The notes under the pieces: model-generated
Databases searched by the model: none
What the model was told of the DNA's origin: nothing
What the model saw: the letters and a program-made list of their open reading frames with translations, nothing else
Shown: positions 34,980 to 46,959 of the stretch, piece by piece
Position numbering within the stretch: the first letter of the stretch is position 1
Layout: every line of letters begins with the position of its first letter
Assembly: GCA_014529385.2 (NCBI GenBank)
Contig: CM043944.1
Span: 92,787,476 to 92,851,475 of the forward strand
DNA length: 64,000 bases
DNA from: Adiantum capillus-veneris
Lineage: Eukaryota; Streptophyta; Polypodiopsida; Polypodiales; Pteridaceae
Direction of reading: 5' to 3'
Translations under genes and position numbers: made by a program

Positions 34980-36328
34980 CACACACCCACCGGTAACATC
35001 GTCGCATTACCAGACAACCCGCATTCTTTGAACCATTACGAGCACATCACGAAGGAATTGGAAAAACTCCTCGAAGATTCTTTTGAATTCTCCTCGGTGC
35101 TTGCCAAAAATGATCTAACCCACGACCGCTTTAATATAGCTTCATCCTCCACCATCGACACACCTCTTGCCTTCGGAAAGCCACAGGTTTCCTCTTCAAT
35201 TTACCCCTCCACCAATTTGGCATCACTACCACAACTCAAGAAGCCGGCGGATTTTGAGGTGATTCTCTCCAATTCTATTTTGGAATTCAAAAAGCTACAT
35301 GGTAAATTAAAAAGAGCTAAAAGTTTCTTGGCACATCTCAAGGAGTTACTCCATAACCAAAAAGCTCCCAATAGCCTTTGTATCAAACCTCCCAAGCTTA
35401 CCATTGATGATTCCCAAGCCCAAGCTCTTCTCAATGCCAAGCTCACTTCGCTCACTATACGTTTCCAACTTGATTCCACACAAGCTCTCATCCAAGCACA
35501 AACTCTACTCATGAAAACCCTCCAATCTTATCTTGATGGCTACCACGCACTTGTTGAAGAACGCCTCAATTATCTTAACAATAGGCTTCTCTTGATCTCC
35601 ATTCCACTACTATCAAAACATGATTGGAGTCTTAAGCTTAAAGAATGGAAAACCTCTTCTCTCAACCTCTTCCTCTTTGAAATCCAAACCTACATCTGGA
35701 ATGCCCATTCAACCTTTACCAAGGAGAAAGATACCATACTTGCACGTAAACGATCTATCAATGCATTGGAAGAGGAAGTCATTTCCCTTCCCAAAGAAAA
35801 AACTATAAAAGAACTCGTGGAGCAAGTGGTGGCGGATCACTTGGGTTCAAGTAACACCAAGGGGCGCTTAAATGCAAGTCACACTAAACCGCATTTCCCC
35901 CCCTCCTCTTCCCCAAGTAAACCCTATCCCCTCCCAAAAAACTGTTCCTTTCCCCTCAAAAAACCTTCAACCCCCCTTCCAAAAAACCCTTCCAATCCCC
36001 TACACCCTCTACCTATCCTCAACCTTCTCCGTTGGAGCCTCAATCTATAGCTCCTAAACCATCTCAAGGCCCAGCCTATAAACGAACTTTAGAATCTCCC
36101 CACCAAGCATCACCTCCTTATGTAAAAAAACCCCGCTACACCTACCACTACAATTTACCTTCTAATCCGGTCTACCCTCTTAAACCCATTAGCCCCCCGC
36201 ACCCTACCATTTCCCACCCCAATATTTCTTTTCCCACTTCCTCTTCCCACAAGAGAACCTTTTTTCAAAAGAACACCTCCCACTACAATGCAAAACACTC
36301 GGGAAAAGGAAGAGGGAGGAGGGATTAG
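34980..36328 (+). pseudogene. Penelope-like element ORF1, 5' truncated
   Basis: An open frame runs from inside the LTR (ATG at 34,917) to 36,050. The element-specific part starts around residue 22. Residues 40-60 (HYEHITKELEKLLEDSFEF) and 110-150 (ILEFKKLHGKLKRAKSFLAH) look helical and coiled-coil-like. A Pro-rich tail follows. The overlapping frame 36,032-36,328 continues in style, with Pro-rich sequence, a YVKKPRY basic cluster and a KGRGRRD end, so a frameshift probably splits one protein. No ATG proper to the element is seen near its start, which suggests 5' truncation. Function unknown; RNA binding is a guess from the basic end. Confidence 0.6.
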
Positions 36329-36617
36329 GGCTTAAGCACCCCACTACATGGGTGCATCTTTCCTTCTCCAAGCCCCCCCTCCTCTCGCATATTTGGATCT
36401 CCAACACCGCTGCTGCATCACCACTTGACAAAGATTACCTCAAGCTCCCAACCCACAAAGGAAGATTGAGAAGGAAGTATTAGCTACCCCTTGTAAATCC
36501 TCAACACTACAAGCTTCTCTTGTTTGGTAAACTTAAAGCCTTCTCTTTGGAGCTCGGTGTTTTCAACTTTAAAGTACATAACATTTCATCTAAAACACTC
36601 TCCCTCCCTGAAAAGCG

Positions 36618-38344
36618 ATGCTTAGCTTTAGGTTTAAAATACATCCCCCCCCCCCCCCCCCCCCTTCAAACCCTTCACCCACTTCTCTTCTTAACGCTCA
36701 TACCAAAATGACAAGAGATTTCAAACTAAAGTTTTTCTTCAAGAATCATCCAACTTTACCACCCTCTCCTTTCAAGATACCAAATTCCCTTTGGAATCTG
36801 CCCTTGCAAAACCCAGCTCTCAACCAAATCTTACTCACTAACCATATTAACCTTAACCTTGTTTTGAACTCTAATTTCTTCCCACCCTCTAAACCTCCCC
36901 GTTTTGTCACTCAAGCCTTAACTAGCCTCCAATTGGATCCTTCCATTGTCATAAAACCTGCCGACAAAAACTTAGACTTGGCCATACTACCTTTGGATTG
37001 GTATGAAAATAACGCCCTCTCTCACCTCAACGATACCTCCACCTACGAGCCTTGCCTCTCCATCCCCTTTCCCTTTATTGCTTCCCTCCTCTCCTCCATT
37101 ACCATCCAACTTTCGACACTACCTACTTTAGATCGTAACTTCATCCTCTCAACCCTTAACAAGCAACTTAAACCTTGCCCCATTTATTTCATCCCTAAAC
37201 TGCACAAACCCTCCCTTGTCTCACGGCCTATTTGCTCCTATAAGGGCTATATCTTTGAAAAAGCTTCCATTTGGCTTCACTTCCAACTTTTTTCTATCCT
37301 CCTCACCTTTAAACAAAATCTTAAAAACTCTATCACCCTCATCCCGGACCTTAACAAACTCCCCCTCCCACCCAATACCCTACTCTTCACCTTTGATGTT
37401 GAGGCCCTCTACCCTAGTATCCCAATCAACCATGGCCTCGTAGCTCTCAAAGCCTCCATTTCTACCCATTTTGACCCTCTCAAAACACACTTTATCCTCT
37501 CTCTTGCGGCACTCATCTTGTCCCACCACTACATTACTTTCAAAGGAAAATTTTGGAAACAAGTCAAAGGCACCGCTATGGGATCCAATTTTGCCGTAGT
37601 GTATGCATGCCTCTTCTTATGCCATTTGGAAGCCTCTTCTTCCCTTTTGAGTAGTCCTAACCTTCTCTACTTCAAACGATATGTAGATGATGCCTTTGGG
37701 CTATGGATTGGCTCTAAGGCGTCCCTGACCTCTTGTCTGAAGGATTATGGAAAACAACTTCAAGATCACATTAAAATCTCTAACCACATCTCTCCCAACC
37801 ATGCCACTATCCTCGACATTGGATTTTTTAAAGGAACAAAGTTTACCTCCTCAAGCTTTTTGGATTGTCGCTGCCATCAAAAACCCTTAAATGCTTATAA
37901 CTACATCCCATGGATCTCATGGCACCCTACACACTTAAAAATGGCTTTCATTATTGCGGAACCCAAAAATTTATCATTAGAGAAAGCTCCTTGAAAGGTT
38001 TCATTGCTATCCGCAATATTTTCTACCAACACCTTAGGGCAAAAGGATATCCACAAGGTTTTCTTCTTTATGTATTCAAAAAAGTCACCTATCAGAATCG
38101 CACCTCCCTCATGGAGCCCACTATTCGAAATAAAAAACCACCCCCCATAACCTTCAAGTTACCTTTCACTCCTTCCACAAGAAGGCTATCACCCTCCCTT
38201 TGTATCAGCAACCCTATCGCTTTGGCTTGCCAATACAACCCCTCACTCTTGCTTCTACCTAGACCTACCATCTGTTGGACCTCTAGGCCCAACCTCCATA
38301 GCCTGCTTGTACATACCTTACACCACCCCAAAAGACTCACATAA
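36618..38344 (+). pseudogene. Penelope-like reverse transcriptase, one frameshift
   Basis: Frame 36,618-37,994 carries the Penelope RT motifs in order. These are VIKPADKNLDLAILP (residue ~111), YFIPKLHKP and SRPICSYKG (~195), FTFDVEALYPSIP (catalytic Asp260), GTAMGSNFAVVYACLF (~322) and FKRYVDDAFGLW (Asp357, Asp358). At about 37,935-37,945, in the A-run of CTTAAAAATGG, the protein homology moves to the frame of 37,910-38,344 (LKNGFHYCGTQKFIIRESS, LRAKGYPQGF, then TFKLPF). It ends at 38,344 with no GIY-YIG domain. All three RT aspartates are present, but the frameshift breaks the thumb region. Confidence 0.88.
36645..36664 (+). repeat. Poly-C run (20 C)
   Basis: A run of 20 C in the N-terminal region of the RT frame, read as Pro repeats. 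It is a likely site of length change and sequencing error. Confidence 0.95.
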
Positions 38345-39112
38345 ATCTTTGAATGGGCTACACGTTTTCCTTTTTGGCCTGCCACACACCTTTACAAATA
38401 AATATTTGGAAATCTCCATTGTTTGGATACCCCTACCCTTTAAGTAGTGGACTTTAGTAGTTGGGCCCTTCTACTTTATCCCTTATCCCTTATCTTGTTC
38501 ACACCTTCCCCCCTCGGGTGCTCTTTACTTCCTTTATTTTTCCTTCTCCCCCCTCCCCGTCACACCACTCTTCTCTCCCCTATTTTGGGGGCTTACCTCA
38601 GTTAACTAAATTTTACCCCACCAATCCCTTACCTACCTCTGTCTACACCCCTTGTTAAATCATAAGCCAACTCCACCTACCAATACACCTTTGGTCTACT
38701 AGCCCCATGAAAAATATTAATTGGTCTACTAGCTCCATGAAAAATATAAAATGGATACTAAAAAAAAACCTCCTCCCCCTTATTTTCCCCTAAAGCTGGA
38801 CTTTTCTCTTCACCCTCTATCTCCCCACTAACTTGGTTATCAAATCACCATCAGCTTCAAAAAACATAACTCTATTGGGTACAACATGTCTACCCTAACT
38901 CTATTGGGTACAACATGTCTAACATAACTCTTTCCCTTGGAACTTTTGTACACTACCATTAACTCACTTGTCCCTAACTCTTCCACCCTAACTCTTTCCC
39001 TATGTACATTTGTACTCTACCATTAACTCCCTTGTTTTTCCCCCCCAAAATCCACCTCAAGCTGCCCCCCTATAAATCCCCATTCACCTCCATCATTTGT
39101 ATATGAAAACTC
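38345..39112 (+). other. 3' region of the Penelope-like element
   Basis: C/T-rich on the plus strand, without gene. It contains short duplications: ggtctactagcYccatgaaa (about 38,693 and 38,721), actctattgggtacaacatg (38,869 and 38,899), and a gtacaYttgtaYtctaccat-type pair near 38,950 and 39,003. Confidence 0.6.
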
Positions 39113-39154
39113 ACACCACTGATGAGCTCAGTATGAGCGAAATGCGTTTGGTGT
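39113..39154 (+). ncRNA. Type I hammerhead ribozyme, minimal stem III
   Basis: This is a self-cleaving RNA motif with every core element in place. Stem I pairs ACACCA (39,113-39,118) with UGGUGU (39,149-39,154), 6 bp. The core CUGAUGA is at 39,119-39,125. Stem II is GCUC (39,126-39,129) with GAGC (39,135-39,138) and loop AGUAU. The core GAA is at 39,139-39,141. Stem III is two pairs, A39142-U39147 and U39143-G39146, with loop GC. The cleavage triplet is GUU, so cutting is predicted between 39,148 and 39,149. This compact type I form is what Penelope-like elements and retrozyme-like repeats carry. It lies ~770 bp after the RT stop on the same strand. Confidence 0.88.
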
Positions 39155-39339
39155 CCCACCCTTTTTAGCTTAATCACCCCTTCACCTCCCCGTGTATCCT
39201 TATCTACTCTAAGGTTCTTCAACGTCCCAATCTTGCCCACCGTTTTTGTCTCTCTATACTTGGATCGTTTTGCATGCTTTTTTACGTTTTTATCTTACAA
39301 ATCGATCACTCTCATATGCTATGGCATGCCCTTCTTGAA

Positions 39340-40340
39340 GTAGTACCGCTCCAAGGCAATCACCACTTGCATCACAATGGACCCCAAATGGCTCTGATAG
39401 GTCTGCTAGCATTAAGACAGTTTGAGACATGAATCTCTCTTTAAGCTTAGTGAAGGCTTTTCTCTCCTTTTTAGTCCATAAATGACGTTCTTCTCGGTTA
39501 GATCGTGTAATGGTCCCCGGCTATGGCAAACAATTTTGCAATGAATCTTCTATAGTATGAGCATATTCCAATAAAACTTTGTAGCTCATGTAGATTCCTT
39601 GGTTCAAGCCATTCGTTTATCACCTCAAGCTTTTGTGGATCCATACGGATACCATCCTTAGAGATAATATGACCTAAATATTAAATCTCTTCTAAGAAGA
39701 ATTCACTGTTTTTGTGATTCATGAATAATTTGTTCTCTTGCAATGCTTGAAACACTGCTTTGAGATACTCTTTGTGTTCTTCTGAGCACTTAGAGTAGAC
39801 TATGGTATCATCCAAAAAGACTCATGTGTAAGCCCTATGTACACACAAAAGAAAAAAAATCCATTATTTGATTGAATGTGGTTGGAGCATTTGTCAACCC
39901 AAAAGGCATGACAATATATTCATACAAGCCAAAGGTGGTCCTGAAGGCTATCTTGTGAATATCTTCTGGTACAATATTGTATTTGATGATAGCCACTTTT
40001 AAGGTCCATTATACTAAAATAAATAGATCCTTGTAGCTTATCAAACAAATCCTCATCCTTGAGACTGGAAATCCGTTCTTCATTGTCATCTTATTTAATG
40101 CACGATAGCCTATACACATTCTTTATGTACTATTCTTTTTGTGCACTAGTAAAAAAGGAGAACAAAATGGTGAAGATCCATTCTTTTTTTCACAAGTTCA
40201 TTAACTTGTGACATAATCTCCTCTTGTTGAGCTGATGGGACTCGATACGGAGGCTTGCTAGGAGGAGAGCTTCCTGGCATGAGCTCAATCCTATGGTCGT
40301 CATCCCCCCTTTTGAGAGGTAACTCTCTCGGAATGTCATC
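39340..40340 (-). pseudogene. Minus-strand gypsy RT/RNase H remnant
   Basis: Read on the minus strand. It has ELPLKRGDDDHRIELMPGSS then PPYRVPSAQQEEIMSQVNEL (40,340-40,190), the start of gypsy [22 protein letters not shown] then FNQIM (about 39,935-39,865) is motif B. VHCDASGDCLGAVLLQEGHA (about 39,385-39,325) starts RNase H. There are many stops and no long ORF remains. It is the pol part of the element whose gag lies at 40,743-41,660. Confidence 0.75.
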
Positions 40341-40742
40341 GATAAAAATATCAACATGTTTATTTAGAAATGAATAGAAATCACTTTCTACTTAATGAAC
40401 CATTAGAAGAGTCAACATTATTTTTAGGAACATCCTTAACAAATATCATGTAAGCAGAAATAGAACCTTTACTGGTTTGTCAAAGGAGTCATGAAGATGT
40501 TGGAGGCTACCATTGCATGGTGGGTAACCGCCTCCGAAATGGTCCGAGGTCTTTGTGTATTGATATAGTTTCTCCAATCTTTAGGAAGCCCAACACAAAA
40601 TTTCTGCTTTTACTCCAAGAAGTTGATGCACTTGTATATCCCAAAACCTTTCCACATATTTTTGCATGTTTTCTCCATCATCAAGCTTTAGGCTTCACCA
40701 TGGTGAGCACTTGGTTGGAAGCCCCACTGGATAAGAATTGCT

Positions 40743-41660
40743 TTATAATAGCAACTCTACATGTTTTCCAAGTCTTCGGAGCTTCTCCTTGGAGTCTAAG
40801 CTTGCCCACCACTGACGGGCTGGTTTTTGGAGATGCATAGCAACAATGTCGGAGTTTAAATGTCTTTTAAATTTGTCATCTCCAAAGGCCGCATCAAACT
40901 GCTGAATAAAGCTTAAAACTTTGTCCACATTGCCAAAAGTCATATCAAAGGAGAGGAATATGCTTTTACCTCCTTCCTTGAACTTTCTTAGGCAAGATGC
41001 TCTCTTCCAAGAAGCATGAGAGCGTCGATGGCCTCTCCTCTTGTGTGCTTTGGAAGAATTGACGCATGAGTAGGAGATACTCTCAAAACTAGATGAGCTT
41101 GATGATGATGAAGAGGTAGATGGATTCTTCTTTCTCCGTTTTTTCTCGGGCTTTTTTTCACTCTCCCCATAACGACGAGAACAATGAGTGCTTGAAGCTC
41201 TTCTCTCCCTAAAGGGAGGTGATGGTGAGGGAATTCTTTGACGTCTTGTAGGATGTACATCTGCATCAGATGACACATGACTATCTTCTTCATTCACACG
41301 AGATTTCTCTCTTGTGTCTTTGTATGGCTTCTTCCTCTTCTTGTAGTAGATGAGTGCTTCTTCCGCTCGATAGAATTTCCTCTTTTTGAAGTCTCTTTTA
41401 CGAAACTTCACAGGAGATTCCTCTTTGGGAGCAGGGACAATAAGATTTCTTATTTGCAGTGGTGTTTGGACTACATCCTACAAACCAGGAGTTTCCATAG
41501 CTGCTTGTAACTTGCAACCAAGAAATTCAACCTCCCAAATTTCATAAGCATTTGCAGCATCATTGTGCAAATCCAAACTGGTGAAGTCAATCACTCTCTC
41601 CTCTTCTTGGCTTTGTGAATTAGAAGTTCCTTGTGAAATATAATTATTTTGTGTGAACAA
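40743..41660 (-). pseudogene. Minus-strand gypsy gag
   Basis: The frame starts MFTQNNYISQGTSNSQSQEE at 41,660. One in-frame stop lies at 41,478-41,480, and the same frame continues to 40,743. The middle is highly charged: Lys/Arg-rich with an Arg-Arg-Lys/Glu block and a run of Ser (STSSSSSSSSS, near 41,100). The gag core follows: FLSFDMTFGNVDKVLSFIQQ, FDAAFGDDKFKRHLNSDIVA and MHLQKPARQWWASL, typical of Retrotrans_gag. A terminal part continues beyond the stop in another frame (YVERFWDI, near 40,645). The upstream LTR is not identified. Confidence 0.7.
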
Positions 41661-42919
41661 TCGCAGCTATTCTCTTGTGTAACGTTGAGCATATTCGAGC
41701 ATGACAATTGCACAGCATGCATTAACTTAGATTCAATCACACATCACACACATGTACAGAAACTGTAAGTAGAAAAAATAGAGAGAAGAATTTGACACCC
41801 GTTAAGGGACAAACTTTTTGGAGCCGACCCCCCTCCAAAAGGACTTTGTATTAATAAATTCTTCTTCTTTAGAAGAGCTTCTGATCAATACAACTGACTA
41901 ATCACACTTTTGTCTGGAGAAATTGAAGAGATGAAAGATCTAAAATTTGGTAGAGTTTGCGATTACAATTTTCACCTAAAACACCTTATTGAACTCAATC
42001 CCAAGGCCCTAAACACATCGTGGGTGATAAGATCTACGGGGATCAAGCAAGAATTAGATTGGAAAGAAGATATGTAAGCATTAAGAAGTACTAACGTGCA
42101 TAGTTAATTAGTATAAACTTGAGCATCCATGGCTAAAGAGACTTGTGTGGGAGAGAGAAAGAAAGAGAGAGAGAGAGAGAGAGAAGATAACCTTGAGGAG
42201 AACATGGAGAGCTTCTTTTGGTTGAGGATTGCATGGAGCTTCATGAGACAGGAAGACACATGTTTCTCTGCTCTCTCCAGTGCATCCCTGCAGAAAAACG
42301 CAAAAAACTTCCTCTTGCGGTCCTCAAATGAAAAAACTATGAACTACAAAGTTGTTAATCTTGCCGTTTTCGATAAGTATAGATAACCCATTCTACAAAA
42401 ACGCTTTCTTCCTTGAGTTATTCCAAAAATACTCACCCTAGGTTCTGAAAAACATTTTTTTATTTCTAAGAGCCACTCTTCTCACCTTATCTTTTGCATG
42501 GGAGGCTTGTGGACCACATACCTTATCTCCCACATAGCTTTAGATTGGCAAGTGTGGATAATAACACCTTGGCTCTCATTCCCACCTTTTGGTTATCCTT
42601 TTTACTTTCAAAGGCTTTCCAGACCTATTTTGGGCTCTTTTGGACTCGTTAATATCTCGTCTTCGCCCCATGAGATCCCGATTGAATCCTTATCAATTGG
42701 CACTTGTGAAGAATGCATTTAAATTTAGGAACTCTCTAGTTCAAGAATACATTCCTTTGCCCATTGTATATAATTGTCCATTCTACTAATTTTTATTTTC
42801 TCTCACTAGAATAGCCAATTCTAGCAGGAGAAAATTCATTTAAGTAGACCAAAAATGAAATTTGGTGACAATACTCAACCACATTAAGCTCTTCAATTTT
42901 CACGTGGATGTTAGGTTTG
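41661..42919. other. No gene recognised
   Basis: AT-rich sequence with a short GA run. No LTR ends or coding domains could be fixed. Confidence 0.5.
42165..42184. repeat. Short GA microsatellite
   Basis: Ten GA units within a purine-rich stretch (42,150-42,184). Confidence 0.9.
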
Positions 42920-43726
42920 TTAGACTTTGATCTCTTTGCCTTTATCACGTTGCAATGTACGACAATCTTTCTTCAAGTGTCCCTTTTTATGGCAGTAGTA
43001 ACACTCAACGTTTCTCATGTCTTTTCCGCAACTCTTCCTATGACCTTGCGTGTGATCCTGAGAACAACCGCGGCTACGACCAAGCTGCTTTTGCTTTCAG
43101 GATTACTATTAGCCACATACACACTCACCATGTCCACTCGCCTCAAGAGATTGACGTCTGATCTCCTCAGCAAGCAACGCACTTGTGACATCATTGAATG
43201 ATTACTTGCCATTTGGAGCTAAATTGCTAATGGTTGTTCAAAATATGTCCCATGAACTAAGTAGAGAGCATAACATGAAAATAGACTTGAGTTCGTCGTC
43301 AAACTCACTAAAGCCCTGCGATGTCAACTGACTGAACAAGGAGTTGAACTCATTTAAGTGTCCAAAAATTTTTCTACCTTCTTTCATGATGAGCTTGATA
43401 AGCTTTTTCATTAGAAAAAAAAATTTTGATGTACTTTTTCTCTCCTATGCTAAACATAAGCTATCCCATAGAGCCTTGGCTATTGTCTTCCTTATGATAG
43501 TGAAGAACACTGACTCAGGTAGATGTAGACGTATCGTAGCCATGGCTTTTGCATCCAAAAGCTCCCATTGATCTTGCATTTATCCATCACCCTCTGCACG
43601 CTCTTTCAGCGATTCTGATAGACCTTTGTTAGTCAAAACATCCTTCATGTACTCTTTCCACATGGTGAAGTTTCTACCATAAGACCTGCGGATGAAATAT
43701 TCCTCCTTTTCTAACAAAGAAGCCAT
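42920..43726 (-). pseudogene. Minus-strand copia gag
   Basis: It starts with ATG at 43,726, reading MASLLEKEEYFIRRSYGRNF then TMWKEYMKDVLTNKGL. A stop follows after EGDG, then QWELLDAKAMATIRLHLPES. Later SALLAEEIRRQSLEA is followed by the zinc knuckle CYYCHKKGHLKKDC (about 43,010-42,970), and the frame ends KGKEIKV-stop at 42,922-42,920. This is the standard copia gag layout (UBN2-type capsid plus one CX2CX4HX4C knuckle). Stops and frame changes in the middle make it non-functional. No protease or integrase follows. Confidence 0.78.
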
Positions 43727-45108
<1,382 letters not shown>

Positions 45109-45131
45109 GCTTTCTCATCACTGCCTCTTTT

Positions 45132-45132
<1 letters not shown>

Positions 45133-45213
<81 letters not shown>
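45133..45213. repeat. GT microsatellite, 81 bp
   Basis: Perfect GT repeat 28 bp after the CT repeat. Confidence 0.98.
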
Positions 45214-45215
<2 letters not shown>

Positions 45216-45923
45216 TGAGCGGGGCTAGTGAACGAGGGTCGAGGAATGTCGAGGGCTTGGTGGGATCAAGCCCTTGCACACACTAAAGTGTGTGGGAAAA
45301 TTCAATGTTTTTTTTTAATAAATAACTTCTGCAAAAGACTATCGAATGCTGCAAGAACTGGCGAGTTGCAAAATCTCACAAGAACCAAGCTGTGTGTGGG
45401 TGTGTATGGCCCTTCTTCTCAGTGCTCTGCCCTCAAGCTCCTATGTCGGTGTCAACTACTACTCTCAAGCTCTCACAAAGCCTAGCACTACTCCCAGCTC
45501 AATGCTTTCTGCAATTTGTTGCCGACTCTGAGACCAAGCACACTTGCTACCAAGCCTTATATGACCTGCTCACGGCTCGACATAATTTCCCGACTACCGA
45601 CTCCCTTAAGCACTATCTTGCTTAAATGTCGACCAAGCTTCAAATTCAAGCTCAATGTCTTCTTGTACACATGCCTAGCATGCTCTCAGTTCTCTTGCCC
45701 AAAATGGCTTCAGTTGCAAGGCTTGGTCCTACTTTAATTCTCTGGTCTTGCTCACCCCTTTGCTCAAGCCCGATTCTCTTGGTCTTTCTAAGCTACTCAA
45801 GCTTCTCGAATTCCTTGATTGCATCTCCGATTCTACAGATCCCGATTTCCATAGCTTCTAAGATTCCCTTGCATATTGGGCTTGCTGCACGGGGGTTGGG
45901 AGTGGAAGCCACCAAGCTCCTGT

Positions 45924-45935
45924 GCTCTGATACCA
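45924..45935 (-). other. Copia primer-binding site, tRNA-iMet
   Basis: On the minus strand TGGTATCAGAGC, identical to the complement of plant initiator tRNA-Met 3' end used by copia elements. It lies two bases inside a TG/CA LTR edge at 45,938. Confidence 0.85.
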
Positions 45936-45937
45936 CT

Positions 45938-46300
45938 TGATGGAGCCATCGTGCTGTGAGTGCAAGAGAGGGAAGGAGAGAAGGGGGAAGGAGATGAGAC
46001 AGTACACAAACTGTTTTGGTGGAGCTCTAGAGAGTATGTCTCTCTATCTCCATTAGGAAGGGAATGGGGTATAGGAGGGCCTCTTTATTTGGCAGTTTAA
46101 GAAATGCTTAAAGCTTAAGTCAAGTTTGACCAAGCAAGAAAAAAAGAGGCAAAAGCCCTTTGCTTAGATTTTTAAAAATAACATTTGTATATTTTATATT
46201 TTGAAAATAGGCTACTTTAACACAAAAGAGAGGTGGGTAACTGAATTTTAAAATGTCTATCCCCATATCTCTCCCCTCTCTCTAACATATAAAACACTCT
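45938..46300 (-). mobile_element. Minus-strand copia 5' LTR, outer end approximate
   Basis: The LTR inner edge (CA on the minus strand) is at 45,938, next to the iMet primer site. On the minus strand it contains AAATAAAGAGG then CCATTCCCTTCCTAATG (about 46,085-46,045), a block that recurs on the plus strand at 50,043-50,083. A related LTR fragment may therefore lie there. The outer LTR end is unknown. Confidence 0.5.
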
Positions 46301-46547
46301 CTCTCACCTAGTTCTCATTAAAAGAAGCACTTTTCAGCCCCCTGCCAAAAAAGCAGATTTTGCATATTCTCTCATTGCATTCTCTCTCTAAAACGTGAGC
46401 CAACTCTTTCTCTTTCCCCCACTTTTATCTCTTGTCACTTCCACCTCCCAAAACCATCAAGAGGACATTCTATGCTGCCTACATTTGACAGGAAGTGCAA
46501 ATCCTCTAAGGCTGCAGATCTACTCTCTCTCTCACTCTCTTCCTTTA

Positions 46548-46551
<4 letters not shown>

Positions 46552-46622
<71 letters not shown>
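46552..46622. repeat. CT microsatellite
   Basis: About 35 CT units. Confidence 0.97.
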
Positions 46623-46627
<5 letters not shown>

Positions 46628-46959
46628 CTCCCGCTCCAGCTTCAGGTGAGAGCAATGGAGAACTCCATTACCTCTGTGTGCAGCTGCATTTCTCTCTCTA
46701 AATCCCTCATGATCAATATTTTGAATTCAAAAGAGATTGAGATATACTCCCTCTCTTGATTCCCTGCACAACATAATCCTTCTCTACTATCTTTGAGTAC
46801 CTTCCACTTTTTCCCTCCATATCCAGATTTTCCTGCTTGCAGGAGTCGTCGCCATTACACATTCTCTCACTATTTTTCTTGATTAGCTAACAAACATGTC
46901 ATTCAATCACCCTCCACTGCAATACATTACTAACATGCCAAAACGATATTGATTAAATG

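Larger units (their letters stand above)
34980..39250 (+). mobile_element. Penelope-like element without endonuclease
   Basis: The element comprises a 5' ORF, a telomerase-related reverse transcriptase, a ~770-bp 3' region and a hammerhead ribozyme, all on the plus strand. No GIY-YIG endonuclease is present before or after the RT. The left edge coincides with the end of the gypsy LTR at 34,979. The right edge is not visible; past about 39,300 a minus-strand gypsy remnant begins. Family knowledge: Penelope-like elements carry a telomerase-like RT and often minimal hammerhead ribozymes in flanking repeats, and endonuclease-deficient forms exist in rotifers, fungi, protists and plants. Confidence 0.85.

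Noticed and set aside
38345-39300. GIY-YIG endonuclease after the Penelope RT
   Set aside because: No GIY...YIG pair or downstream Arg/Glu pattern in any plus frame before the ribozyme.
34980-39300. Telomeric repeats at the Penelope element edges
   Set aside because: No TTTAGGG or TTAGGG arrays at either side.
45260-45920. Copia gag on the minus strand behind the iMet primer site
   Set aside because: Some frames look vaguely gag-like, but no motif or zinc knuckle could be fixed.
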